DNA of 64,000 bases, from NCBI GenBank assembly GCA_022577435.1, contig JAKOON010000027.1, positions 148,729-212,728 on the forward strand. Direction: 5' to 3'. Below are positions 12,775-24,470 of the stretch, in pieces. Each line of letters starts with the position of its first letter. Within the stretch, counting starts at the first letter, position 1. Origin of the DNA: Embiotoca jacksoni. Its lineage: Eukaryota > Chordata > Actinopteri > Embiotocidae. A model generated the notes under the pieces. That model did no database searches. It worked only from the letters and a program-made list of their open reading frames with translations, and was not told where the DNA came from. The position numbers and the translations under genes are program-made.

Positions 12775-12860
12775 TTGTGTTCGAGCCGGGACTCGAACCT
12801 CCAACCTCCCGTACAGAACAGCGCATAAAGACCTTTCAACTTCTGAGCTGACTTCTGCCT
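12775..12860 (-). other. tRNA-like element (SINE head or tRNA pseudogene)
   Basis: On the minus strand a good B box (aggttcgagtccc) lies about 50 bp after an A-box-like tcagctcagaagttgaaagg. The arms are poorly paired and no convincing anticodon stem is visible. It reads as a decayed tRNA-derived SINE head rather than a working tRNA gene. Confidence 0.35.
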
Positions 12861-13246
12861 CAACGGAGCTCCGTTCACAAATATGCCGAATAAAAAGGCG
12901 CTTCGGTTTCTGACCAGCTGTTCGGAGTAAAAGAGATTGATGATCTTTGCTGGACTGTCAGAACCTCTGCGCTCATTCGGCAAATTTAAAATTCACCTGA
13001 GAGCGTGTGTTCAAGTACAGTTTTAATTTGATCCAGGTATTCCCTGCCTCTCAGTGCTACAGCCCCGTGTTTCACATGAACGTGATTTGGATAAAGAGTG
13101 AATGCAGACATTTGCTTCATGCATCAGTGATTCATACAGATGTTCTGCTTCTTCCTGATTTAAGGAAGCTTTTGTCATCAGCAGAACTTCTGCGCTGCAG
13201 TACCGCTCTCTGCCTGAACGGCGCTCTACCGCTGCCTTTGTAAACA

Positions 13247-13269
13247 GGGGGGGGGGGGGGGGGGGGGGG
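13247..13269. repeat. Poly(G)23 tract
   Basis: Uninterrupted run of 23 G on the plus strand; its length may be unreliable in the assembly. Similar shorter runs are at 14275-14292 (G) and 14098-14111 (C). Confidence 0.9.
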
Positions 13270-14152
13270 CGATGTTTCATCAAAACAATATTCAGTCCAC
13301 GATGAAAACACAAATATGACAAAAAACTACACGAAATAATAGTTAATTTTCCAAAATTGAACGCCTCGATTGTGCGTCAATCTTCTCTGTTCCATTTCTT
13401 CCATTTCTTCCCTCCAATCGCTGAACGGTCTTTTTCAAAGTTTCATCTTTGATGACCATATTTGTTCCAATTTCGAGAATCAGACTTTTGGCAATCCAAT
13501 AGGAGAGCTGGATTTGTTCCAATTTCTCTCAGTCCCGCCCCGAAAGCGGAGACTTCGTTCAGAAAATGTGCGTTTTAAGTTTTATTCTTTTATTTTACTG
13601 AAAAGTTTGTGGAAATCAGTTTTAAAACTTGTTTCAGACTGACGTGTTCGTTATAAGCGAGCGTTAGTTAAGCTAGTGCTGATTCAGACTTCTTAACGTG
13701 TCGGTTTGTATTTTTACGTCATGGCCGTTAATATTTGTTGTTTATTGTCGTGTTAACCAGCTGATCGACATTCTTGTTGTTTTGTTTTTTTACTTTGCAG
13801 AACTTTGGAGAAAAGGTTTGATGATGTCAGAGTTTAATCTTCATGAGACCCATTAAACACTTCATCACTGTTCTGGTGTGAAACAGGAGCTCTGCCATTT
13901 AACCTGTTATTGATCAGGAGTGGTTGATTGACAGCTGATCAGGGAACTGCTGCAGTTTTACACCAAGAAACAATCTGCAGGATCACCAATAATCAGAATG
14001 ACATGACGTCATCTGCATGTGAAGAGTTCATGACACCAAACAATCTGTCCAATTTAAACAAACATCTCAATTTAAAACATCAAACAGACTTCAAAACACC
14101 CCCCCCCCCCCACCTCTTCCTGCATTTTTATGAATGAGAAACACACACACTG

Positions 14153-14160
14153 TGACGTCA
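14153..14160. promoter_or_regulatory. fam13c: Full palindromic CRE (TGACGTCA) upstream of fam13c
   Basis: A perfect CREB/ATF palindrome lies about 560 bp upstream of the fam13c ATG, just before the GC-richer block 14160-14400 that looks like a promoter or 5' UTR. Promoter function is inferred. Confidence 0.4.
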
Positions 14161-14710
14161 CCAGCAAGCCCCTCCCCCTCTGATGCGGGAAAAACCTCAC
14201 GATGAGAGAGAGGAGTCCACATGTCGTCCCGCCCCCCCTTTCCTTCTCACGAGCCTGAGGATGAGTAATCCACCGGGGGGGGGGGGGGGGGGCGACGCAG
14301 CATCATCATCATCAGTGAACGTGCACAAGCGGAGGATGAAGATTCAAACCGTCTCAGCTGCGGAGCTTCGTCCGACCGGAGCGGGATAATTCCTGGAGGA
14401 GGTGACCAGCTGTCTGTGGAGGGACCCGGCTAATCTCTGGAGCACAGAAGTGACAGAACCAGAGCCAGGAGAGGAGGAAGGACCGGTGGACCTGACTAAT
14501 CTCTGGAGGATGTTGTTTCCACTGACAGGACCAGACTAATTCATGGACCGCAGGCTGACCGACTCCTCTGGATTGTGGGAGCAGACTACTTCCTGCAGAG
14601 AGAGCCTCGTACATCTCTCCCAGCCCATGTGATGTGACGGGGACCTGGTTAATACCTGGACTCCCTGACCCACATCCTCCTCCTGGGACCTGGTTAACAC
14701 CTGGACCAGC

Positions 14711-16298
14711 ATGTTCTGTTTCTGCCTGCAGAGTTCGCTGCTGAAGCTCCAGACGCTGGAGGTGGAGGGGGTGCCGTCGCTGGGGCCGTCCCCAGAGCAG
14801 AGCCCCCCGGCCCTGGGCAACAAGGAGCAGATGAGTCCCTGTGGGGGGACGGAGCTCGGAGCGAAGGACGGGAAGACACTGGTGCTCTGTCACACCGTCC
14901 CCACAGACGAGAACAGCCCGCCGGGTACAACACATGTCTGTCTGTCCACCTGTCTGTCTGTCCACCTGTCTGTCTATCCACCTGCCTCTCTGTCCACCTG
15001 CCTCTCTGTCCACCTGCCTCTCTGTCCACCTGTCTGTCTGTCCACCTGCCTCTCTGTCCACCTGTCTGTCTGTCCACCTGTCTCTCTGTCAACCTGTCTC
15101 TGTGTGTGTTGTCAATTTAAAGAACAGCCACTCTGCTGCACGTGAGACACACTGACTTCCTCCTGCAGCCCTCCTCCTCTTCCTCACATCAAAGCTGCTA
15201 AACAGAGCAGACATCTCATCATCTCACCATCTCATCATCTCACCATCTCATCTCATCATCTCACCATCTCATCATCTCACCATCTCATCTCATCATCTCA
15301 CCATCTCATCTCACCATCTCATCATCTCACCATCTCACCATCTCATCATCTCACCATCTCATCATCTCACCATCTCATCATCTCACCATCTCACCATCTC
15401 ATCATCTCACCATCTCATCATCTCACCATCAAACCATCTCATCATCTCACCATCTCATCATCTCACCATCTCATCATCTCACCATCTCATCATCTCACCA
15501 TCTCATCATCTCACCATCTCACCATCTCATCATCTCACCATCTCACCATCTCATCATCTCACCATCTCATCTCACCATCTCATCATCTCATCTCATCTCA
15601 TCATCTCACCATCTCATCTCACCATCTCATCATCTCACCATCTCACCATCTCACCATCTCATCATCTCACCATCTCATCATCTCACCATCTCACCATCTC
15701 ATCATCTCATCTCATCTCATCATCTCATCATCTCACCATCTCACCATCTCATCATCTCATCATCTCATCTCATCTCACCATCTCACCATCTCATCATCTC
15801 ATCTCATCTCCACGCGTAACGTTGTGTATCGTTGTGTAACCTTGTTGTGTACTTTGTGTGTCTACAGAGCTGCTGTCGCTCCTCCCAAGACCTCCACAGT
15901 CCCCCCGACACCACCCGTTGACCACCATCCACCCCGGACAGCAGGCTCCCACTCCTGACGGAGCTCCGCCCCTCAGCCCCAACCACTCCTCCTACTCTCC
16001 CCAGAGGAGCCCAGGTGAGGGGGGGTGGGGTGGACCAGAGGGAGGAGGAGGTGGAGCTCTCCTCAAGCTGCTGGCAGGAGGCCCCAGCCCCCTCCCCTCC
16101 CCCCGCTGCTCCACCCACAGTCTGAGGTTCAACTCCGACCCTGACTCTGCGCCGTCACCGCCCTGCAGCCAGCAGTTCATACAGTGAGACTCGTCTGCCT
16201 GCCTGTCTGTCTGCCTGCTTGTCTGTCTGTCTGCCTGCCTGCCTGTCTGTCTGCCTGCCTGTCTGTCTGTCTGCCTGCCTGCCTGCCTGCCTGTCTGT

Positions 16299-16331
<33 letters not shown>

Positions 16332-19300
16332 TGTCTGCCTGCCTGCTTGCCTGCCTGTCTGCCTGCCTGTCTGTCTGTCTGCCTGCCTGCCTGCCTGCTT
16401 GTCTGCCTGCCTGCCTGCCTGCCTGCCTGTCTGCCTGCCTATCTGTCTGCCTGCCTGCCTGTCTGTCTGCCTGTCTGCTTGCCTGCCTGTCTGCCTGCCT
16501 GTCTGTCTGCCTGCCTGTCTGTCTGTCTGCCTGCCTGCCTGCCTGCCTGTCTGTCTGCCTGCTTGTCTGTCTGTCTGCCTGCCTGCCTGCCTGCCTGTCT
16601 GCCTGCCTGCCTGCCTGTCTGTCTGCCTGCCTGCCTGCCTGTCTGCCTGTCTGTCTGCCTGTCTGTCTGCCTGTCTGCCTGCCTGCCTGCCTGCTTGTCT
16701 GTCTGCCTGTCTGTCTGTCTGCCTGCCTGCCTGTCTGCCTGCTTGTCTGTCTGTCTGCCTGCCTGCCTGTCTGCCTGCCTGCCTGCCTGTCTGTCTGCCT
16801 GCCTGCCTGCTTGTCTGTCTGCCTGTCTGTCTGCCTGCCTGCCTGTCTGTCTGCCTGCCTGCCTGCTTGTCTGCCTGCCTGTCTGCCTGTCTGTCTGCCT
16901 GCCTGCCTGCCTGCCTGTCTGCCTGCCTGCCTGTCTGCCTGCCTGCCTGCCTGCCTGCTTGTCTGTCTGCCTGTCTGTCTGTCTCGAAGTGAATGGATGA
17001 AACCATCTGTGATGTTTCCTGTGAAGTGGAGGCGGTCTCAGGGTGAACCTGGTCTCTACCTGTGTCCAGGTGTCGGGGTCGGGGGGGCAGGACCGAGGGG
17101 CCGGAGGACGAGTGCCCCCCCTCCATCTCCTTCCTCACCCGCCATATCCAGACTCTGAAGAGGAGGGTTCGCAGGTTCGAGGATCAGTTCGAGCAGGACG
17201 TGAACTACAAGGTGAGTCCTCTGTTCACAGTCGTCATGGTAACAAATCAAACAGCTGTAAATGTTACTTGACCTTTGACCTCCTGTCGACGCTCTGTGGC
17301 GGATCTGATCCACCAAACATTTAAAGCTCATGTAAACTTTCACACATTTTAAATCGATCTTCTGACTTTTAATGACGTATTTTTCGTAAAAACAAAGGAA
17401 CGTTCAGACAGTTTGTGTGACGGTGTATTTTCCTCCGTCCGTCTCAGCCGTCCCACAACGATAAATACTCCGACCCGGAGATGGTCCGGGTGATGGGGGA
17501 GCTGGCGAAGGCGCGCAAGCAGCTCAAAGGTAAAAACTCTGAAGATCCCAACGGAGTTTGTGATGAGAGTCGGCAGACGCGTTGAACCAGCTTCAGTCTG
17601 TTTTCAGTGAAGTTCAAAGGTTCATCGTCTCTAAAGCTTCACAGACCGAAGAACAAAAACTCCAACAGGTTTAAACTCTGCAGCTCGAACAGTTCAAAGA
17701 ACTCACGTCGTTCTCATCGCTAACGGGATCGTTTCCTCTGCAGAGATGAGACTCAGACAGTCGGTGTTCGAGTCCAAGGAGGAGGACAACAGCGACACCT
17801 GCAGGTAACCAGCTCTTTAATCCCAAAATATTATCGTAGGGGCGATCGATAAGTTCAGTGTTCCTGAACGCAGCACGGAGATGCACACGGAGGATGGATA
17901 AGTTCAGTGTTCCTGAACGCAGCACGGAGATGCACACGGAGGATGGATAAGTTCAGTGTTCCTGAACGCAGCACGGAGATGCACACGGAGGATGGATAAG
18001 TTCAGAGTGTTCCTGAACGCAGCACGGTGATGCACACGGAGGATGGATAAGTTCAGTGTTCCTGAACGCAGCACGGAGATGCACACGGAGGATGGATAAG
18101 TTCAGTGTTCCTGAACGCAGCACGGAGATGCACACGGAGGATGGATAAGTTCAGTGTTCCTGAACGCAGCACGGAGATGCACACGGAGGATGGATAAGTT
18201 CAGAGTGTTCCTGAACGCAGCACGGAGATGCACACGGAGGATGGATAAGTTCAGAGTGTTCCTGAACGCAGCACGGAGATGCACACGGAGGATGGATAAG
18301 TTCAGAGTGTTCCTGAACGCAGCACGGAGATGCACACGGAGGATGGATAAGTTCAGAGTGGGCTCAGGAACACTCAGCTCTTAGCAGGCGTGTTGACGAT
18401 CTACTGTTTCTCTGCTCCAGTTTCAGGTTTCCATGGTGACGTCACTAACGTTCACGTACCAGCGGTCACGTTAACGTGTTGATGAACAGACGACACACTG
18501 AATACGTCCTCATGGAGGTTGTTGGTCCTCCGTGTGCATCACTGTGCTGCGTTCAGGAACACACTTCATGATCGAGCCTCATATTTATGTTCATATTAAT
18601 GTTAGAACAGTTTTATTTCTAACATGTCAACAGAACAGCGTCCACATACTTACGGCCAAATTAAACACACGTTTCTCGGACTGCTGCCGAACATGAACGA
18701 AACAAACAAAGATGAAACGCTCAATTTCGTCCGACCTCTCAAACATGTCAAAACTAGTTGTTGTTATTATTATTGTTTTTATTATTCATAATATTGTTAT
18801 GTGGTCGCTTTGCTCCGTCAGTCAGTGTGATGCGTCCTGCAGGTACGGCTCCGGCCAGCAGGGGGCGGCGGAGCGCAGCCCGTCTCTGGAGGAGACGGTG
18901 GAGTCTCTGTTCCGGCGGCTGAGAGAGAAGCGTCAGACTCTGGGTCTCCCCGACAACATGAAGGTGACCGTCTCCACTGTTAGTGTTCTGCCTGGTTCTG
19001 CTGGCGTCATGGTAACAGCTGCTTCCTGTCGTGTGCAGGAGATGACTCAGGCCCAGATGGTTCTGGAGAAGATCACGCTGCAGAAGTGTCTGCTGTATTT
19101 TGAGAGTCTGCACGGCCGGCAGGTGAGTCGTCAGCTGATCATCATTCAGCTGATCGACAGAAATTATTTGATCATGTTTCCAGAAGATTTTCAGATTTTC
19201 CTTCGAATTATATTAATATTTGTGAGTTCATAAAATCATTTTATTTTCTTCTAATTTCGCTTATTTGTAGCTGGGTCTATTCTATAAATATGTCTATTTA

Positions 19301-22300
19301 TTTTATGTCTATTTATGTCTAAAACTGGAGTGAAATTCCTTCTCTGTGTCAACATACATGGCCAATAAAGCAATTCTGGTTCTGATTCTGATAATAATTC
19401 TAAGAGCTGCATTTGTCTGATACAAACTTCAGTTTCATGAGCAGCTTGTTTCCATGGAAACGGACTGCAACCAACAGGGGGCGCTGCTGCTCCATCCTCA
19501 TGTGTGTGTGTGTGTCAGGGATCAAAGCAGGACAAGAACCTGGTGAAGCCGCTGTATGACCGGTACCAGACGATCAAACGGTTGCTGTGTGTCAGCCCGA
19601 CCATCAGCACCATCGTAAGAAACACACACACACGTTTCACTGTCCTCGTGGGGACATTCAGTGATGAATGTATCACAGCTAACCTAAACTAACCTAAACC
19701 ATTATAACTGACCTAAACCATTATAACTAACCTAAACCATTATAACTGACCTAAACCATTATAACTAACCTAAACCATTATAACTGACCTAAACCATTGT
19801 AACTAACCTGAACCAATATAACTAACCTAAACCATTATAATTGACCTAAACCATTATAACTAACCTAAACCAATATAACTAACCTAAACCATTATAACTG
19901 ACCTAAACCATTATAACTAACCTAAACCAATATAACTAACCTAAACCATTATAACTGACCTAAACCATTGTAACTAACCTGAACCAATATAACTAACCTA
20001 AACCATTATAATTGACCTAAACCATTATAACTAACCTAAACCAATATCCAATACCAATAAATCTGGTCTCTGTATAACCGCAGTAGGAGCTGTGTTCGTA
20101 TTCTCTGCAATAAGTCAGACTCATTTCCAGTGGGCGTGGCCTGCGGTGGGCGTGGCTTCCACCAAGGCTGTCCTTTGTCACCCATCCTCTTTGTGACCTT
20201 CATGGACAGGGTATCTAGGAGCAGCCGGGGGGAGGAGCACGTCGGGAGGGAGGGAGGATGGAGGGAGGGTGGGAGGAGTAAGGGAGGAGGAGGGAGGAAG
20301 GGAGGGTGGAGGAGGGAGGGAGGAGGGAGGGAGGAGTAAGGGAGGAGGAGGGAGGAAGGGAGGGTGGAGGAGGGAGGGAGGAGTGAGGGTGGAGGAGGGA
20401 GGAGGGAGGGAGGGAGGAGGGAGAGTGGAGCGGGAGATCGACCGTGGGATCGGTGCAGCTGCAGCAGTTCAACAGGCGCTGCTCCGGACCGTGTTGGTGA
20501 AGACGAGCTGATTCAGAAGGTGAAGCTCTCCGTTTACCGGTTGATCTACGTTCCGTCTCCTCGGTGGTCAGCAGCTCTCTGGGTCGTCACAGAAAGAACG
20601 AGGTCGCGGCTACAAGCGGCCAAAATGAGTTTCCTCCGTAGGAGGCCGGGCTCAGCTTTAGAGATGGTAGAGAGGAGAAGGAGCTGGACATCAGGAGGGA
20701 ACTTGGCGGTGAAGCGCTACTCCTTCACATCGAAAGGAGTCGGCTGAGGTGGTTCAGCTTCTGATCAGGATCCTCCTCTGGAGGTTTACCAGCACGGCCA
20801 ACTGGCAGGAGACCTCGGGGAAGACCCAGAACATCTGGAGGATTATATCTCCCGGCCGGTCTGGGAACACCTCGGGATCCTCAGGAGGAGCTGGAAGATG
20901 TTGCAGGAGATGGAAGTCTGGGTCAGCTGGTTGGGCTGCTGCCACCGAGACCCGACCCGGATAAGTGGAAGATGATGGATGGATGGATGGATGGCATTAT
21001 AACTAACCTAAACCATTATAACTAACCTAAACCAATATAACTAACCTAAATTAATCTAAACCATGATAACTAACTTAAACCAATATAACTAAACTGAACC
21101 ATTATAACTAACCTAAATTAACCTAAACCATTATAATTAACCTAAACCAATATAACTAACCTAAATTAATCTAAACCATGATAACTAACTTAAACCAATA
21201 TAACTAAACTGAACCATTATAACTAACCTAAATTAACCTAAACCATTATAATTAACCTAAACCAATATAACTAACCTACATTAACCTGAACCTTTACATC
21301 TAACTTCAACATATTGATCATATGTTACCAGGTTTATATTAGTTAGTTATTAGTTAGTTATTTACTCACGAACATGCATATAAAGACACACAGACAGGAA
21401 GTCACACACTGACAACAGGAAGTTGATCACACTGCTAGCATGCTAACATTAGAAGACAGTTTTTCTTTGTTTTTACAGCGTCTAGAAACTGAAGTTGAGC
21501 CGGAGAATAAAAGTCGTGTTTCTGTCCGTCAGGAGGAAGAAGATGGTTCTGATGAAGACTCCACGAGCTCCGTGACAGTCGTCCAACTTCCTGTTCCGCC
21601 TCCTCGCAGAGCGACCCGGCCGGCGGCCGGCGAGGAGGACAGCGACCGGGACAGCGACCCGGCTTATGTGTCCCCGATCGACGAGGTGAAAGCCGTCCAT
21701 CGACACGGCGCCGTTGCCACGGGCAACCTGCACGAAGCCTCCAGGTGAGTTCAGAACAGCTGGTACCCAAACACCGGCCCCGCCCGACCGGGACCCGGTC
21801 CGACCAGAACCCGGTCCTGACTCTGTCCTCCCCGTCCAGATCGCAGCTGCTGCAGAGTCTGCGGGCGACCCGAGCCGAGAAGAAGACGAGACGTAAAGTT
21901 CTGAAGGAGTTTGAGGACGAGTTCCACCGGCAGACGGGCAGGTGAGACGTTCTTCGTCACTAAACGTGAACGTACAGAAAAAAGCTTTCGGTCTGGAAAC
22001 CACAACGGGCAGGTGGGTAGAAGCTCCGCCCACTGACACGGCTCCAAAGCATGAGGTACTGCACCCGTAGGGGGCGCCGTATTCAGGTTCCTGCTTTGGC
22101 TCATATCTTCAGAAGATTTGGCCGAGAAGGAAAAATCTTTCACTTTTTTAAAAAACAATTTCATTAAAAACTTTCACTCGTTTCCTCGGCAACAAACGGA
22201 GCGATCGCTACAAAACTTCTCCGGATCATCTACGAACTTTCATGTTTTTAAGTTGTTCAGGAAATTTTTATGCTGAAACACGTTTTGATTTTACAAAGAA

Positions 22301-22640
22301 CCTCTCGGTCAGAAGGTGTCCGAGCTGCAACGCAACACGTAACAAGTGTCGGACCAACAGACAGCTAGAGGGCGCTGTGACGCTCCAAGGTTGGAATTAT
22401 CAGAAAAACATGTTGTTTTGAGAACTGAATGTGAAACTAACGGTCGTCGCTCCTCCACGAGGTCTCGTCAACGCTCCGCTCACCCAACGTTCGTTGTCTT
22501 TGATGTTTCCCGACAGAATCTGCCAGAAGGAGGACCGCGGCCCGATGAAGGAGGAGTACCAGGAGTACAAGCAGCTCAAAGCCAAACTGCGTCTGCTGGA
22601 AGTTCTGCTCAGCAAACAGGACGTCACCAAAACCGCGTGA
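14711..22640 (+). CDS. fam13c: FAM13C-like protein (11 coding exons)
   Basis: FAM13 family member of the short type without a RhoGAP domain; its biochemical role is unknown. Exons: 14711-14924, 15868-16183, 17070-17211, 17448-17529, 17744-17804, 18843-18963, 19039-19122, 19519-19614, 21533-21744, 21840-21941, 22517-22640. All phases agree and give about 517 residues (human about 585). Matches to human FAM13C: the start MFCFCLQ; SPRCSTHSLRFNSDPDSAPS; the coiled-coil block LTRHIQTLKRRVRRFEDQFE; KQDKNLVKPLYDRYQTIKRL; acidic EEEDGSDED; and the C-terminal AKLRLLEVLLSKQDVTKTA. Coiled coils are predicted by heptads near residues 190-240 and 440-510. The N-terminus is less sure, because ttctgcctgcag before codon 8 could also serve as an acceptor. 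Introns are packed with repeats. Confidence 0.93.
14933..15105. repeat. ctgtctgtctgtccac minisatellite next to a donor
   Basis: Units of 12 and 16 bp (ctgtctgtccac, ctgcctctgtccac) begin about 10 bp downstream of the fam13c donor at 14925. Confidence 0.9.
15205..15808. repeat. (catctcac/catctcat)n minisatellite
   Basis: About 600 bp of interleaved catctcac, catcatctca and catctcat in fam13c intron 1 (14925-15867), ending about 60 bp before the acceptor. Confidence 0.95.
16192..16984. repeat. (CTGY)n tetranucleotide array, about 198 units
   Basis: 793 bp composed almost only of cctg and tctg tetranucleotides, with rare cttg and one tatc interruption. It starts 8 bp after the fam13c donor and makes up nearly 90% of the 886-bp intron. 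It is the same class as the CCTG repeat of CNBP intron 1. The open Cys-Leu-Pro frames are artefacts. Confidence 0.97.
17840..18362. repeat. 49-51-bp minisatellite, about 10.5 copies
   Basis: Units contain gataagttcag, tgttcctgaacgcagcacgg and agatgcacacggagg. Some carry an extra ag (51 bp). The array lies in the fam13c intron 17805-18842. Confidence 0.95.
18526..18566 (-). repeat. Solitary inverted copy of the 49-bp unit
   Basis: The reverse complement of the array core (gtgttcctgaacgcagcac, then gatgcacacggagg) is found once, about 165 bp downstream of the array. Array and copy could form a hairpin. The pair may be the two arms of an older palindromic element. Confidence 0.85.
19684..20057. 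repeat. 20-bp minisatellite (left part)
   Basis: Units such as aaccattataactgacctaa are repeated about 18 times in the fam13c intron 19615-21532. The same array resumes at 20996. Confidence 0.93.
20058..20995 (+). mobile_element. 5'-truncated non-LTR retrotransposon (LINE) fragment with internal GGA-rich replacement
   Basis: Decayed reverse-transcriptase pieces are visible. GFHQGCPLSPILFVTFMDRV (RT palm) lies near 20150-20215. EREIDRGIGAAAAV and LWVVTERTRSRLQAAKMSFL lie near 20425-20640, and a frame-broken C-terminal part continues to 20965. Between them, about 190 bp of (ggaggagggagg)n at 20237-20430 replaces the expected segment containing the catalytic Asp pair. The 3' end carries an (atgg)n tail. 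It sits in sense orientation inside a fam13c intron and splits a minisatellite. The clade (Rex1, L2 or RTE) is not resolved. It is non-functional. Confidence 0.85.
20996..21290. repeat. 20-bp minisatellite (right part, with higher-order structure)
   Basis: It continues the array at 19684 beyond the LINE, with variants ctaaattaacctaaac and ctaaattaatctaaac arranged in a repeat of about 120 bp. Confidence 0.9.
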
Positions 22641-23500
22641 GCAACTTACAACTTCCTGTCGGAGTTCCTCCTTCCTGTTATCGTTCCTCCTCCCTGTTAT
22701 AGCTCCTCCTTCCCGTTACAGTTCCTCCTCCCTGTTATAGTTCCTCCTTCCTGTCGGAGTTCCTCCTCCCTGTTATAGTTCCTCCTTCCCTTTGGAGTTC
22801 CTCCTTCCTGTTATAGCTCCTCCTTCCTGTTATAATTCCTCCTTCCCGTTGGAGTTCCTCCTTCCTGTTATAGTTCCTCCTCCCTGTCGGAGTTCCTCCT
22901 TCCTGTTATAGTTCCTCCTTCCCGTTATAGTTCCTCCTTCCCATTGGAGTTCCTCCTCCCTGTTATAGTTCCTCCTTCCTGTTGGAGTTCCTCATTCCTG
23001 TTATAGTTCCTCCTTCCTGTTATAGCTCCTCCTTCCCATTATAATTCCTCCTTCCTGTTGGAGTTCCTCCTTCCTGTTATAGATCCTCCTTCCCGTTGGA
23101 GTTCCTAGTTCCTGTTATAGTTCCTCCTTCCTGTTATAGTTCCTCCTTCCCGTTGGAGTTCCTCCTTCCTGTTATAGCTCCTCCTTCCCATTATAATTCC
23201 TCCTTCCTGTTGGAGTTCCTCCTTCCTGTTATAGATCCTCCTTCCCATTGGAGTTCCTCCTCCCTGTTATAGTTCCTCCTTCCCTTTGGAGTTCCTCCTT
23301 CCTGTTATAGCTCCTCCTTCCCGTTATAATTCCTCCTTCCTGTTGGAGTTCCTCCTTCCTGTTATAGATCCTCCTTCCCGTTGGAGTTCCTCCTTCCTGT
23401 TATAGCTCCTTCTTCCCGTTATAGTTCCTCCTTCCTGTTATAGTTCCTCCTTCCCATTGGAGTTCCTCCTACCTGTTGGAGTTCCTCCTTCTGAACCAAC
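22641..23500. repeat. fam13c: 19-bp pyrimidine-rich minisatellite in the fam13c 3' UTR
   Basis: About 45 copies of gttcctccttcctgttata and gttcctccttcccgttgga start immediately after the fam13c stop codon, so they should be in the mature mRNA. Every unit is a C/T tract, and many end in ATAG. Confidence 0.95.
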
Positions 23501-24384
23501 AGTCCAGTTCTCTGAAGTGAAACCAGGATCTTCACGTCCTCCTTGTTTCCTCCGGCTGCTTTTCTTCCATCTCGGTTGGACGTGTTCAGACTTCTTTGTG
23601 TTTTGGTGTTTTGGTGTTTATTCTGCTCGTGTTTGAGACGACGCGTTTCATTTTTGTCGTGTTAAAGACTTCCTGTTGAGACCGTCGGCTGAAACTAGAA
23701 ACAACTTGTGAAGCAGAACAAGTTTAAAGAGACCAAAAAAATCAAATCAATCAAATCTTTAAATCGGTGAAATTCTTCCGTACGTTCGATTTTAAATAAA
23801 ATGGAACCGAAGTCTGAACCTGAACCTCCATCTTTCATCTCTAACGTTTCGGTTTGTTTTTCTGCTGTTTGTCACACGACGGTGAAGAAAATGGAACTTC
23901 GACTGGATTTCAACATTTAACATCAAATGTGAAGACGAGGAATCATCGGTTTGATATCCGACCTGGTTCTGGATCCAAAGTCTGGTGTTAATATTTAAAC
24001 CGTCGTCCAGACAACAAGCGGCTGTAAATATTCTGTCTATGTTTGATTGGTGGAAAAGAGCTCGACGGCTTCAACGTGAGGAACCGACCGGCCGACTGGG
24101 TCGGTTCTGTCTAACATGTTCCAACAAAAGTCTCCAAACACTGAAATCTGGCGGATGATTGACAGCATGTTTCGGTGTGACGTGAAATAATCGTTCATAA
24201 AAGGACAAACTGTCCGAACTTTGACCTTTGACCTGTGAGCTGTTAGTGTCGGTCTCTGTTGATGCTGAGTGCACGTCGATGTTCTGACTTCCCGCCCGGC
24301 AGTTCCACTGGACTCTCAGAACTGAACCCGCCTGTGTTGTGCAACTCTGGTTTGCCTGAAAAATTTCTATACAGAAAAATTTTA

Positions 24385-24390
24385 AATAAA
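24385..24390 (+). terminator. fam13c: Candidate poly(A) signal for fam13c
   Basis: AATAAA in an AT-rich stretch about 1.75 kb after the stop. An earlier AATAAA lies near 23797. The choice is not determinable from sequence. Confidence 0.4.
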
Positions 24391-24470
24391 TATTTTTGCT
24401 ATTTACACAATTTTGTGGACTTTTCATTTTTAAAAGGAACAAATGCAACGAGATGAAAAACACCAGAACA

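Larger units (their letters stand above)
12241..14150. other. Intergenic region prkg1-fam13c
   Basis: AT-rich, with no supportable coding exon. It holds a tRNA-like B-box element at 12775-12860, a G23 tract at 13247-13269 and a C-run at 14098-14111. I otherwise see nothing specific. Confidence 0.6.

Noticed and set aside
12775..12860. Functional tRNA gene
   Set aside because: A B box is present, but acceptor, D and anticodon stems do not pair convincingly, so it is listed only as a tRNA-like relic.
14354..15092. Minus-strand frames of DRQTGGQRG repeats overlapping fam13c exon 1
   Set aside because: Antisense of the ctgtctgtccac repeat and of the fam13c exon. No splice sites or homology.
16155..17158. 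Long plus- and minus-strand frames of Cys-Leu-Pro and Arg-Gln-Ala-Gly repeats
   Set aside because: They are generated by the CTGY tetranucleotide tract inside a fam13c intron.
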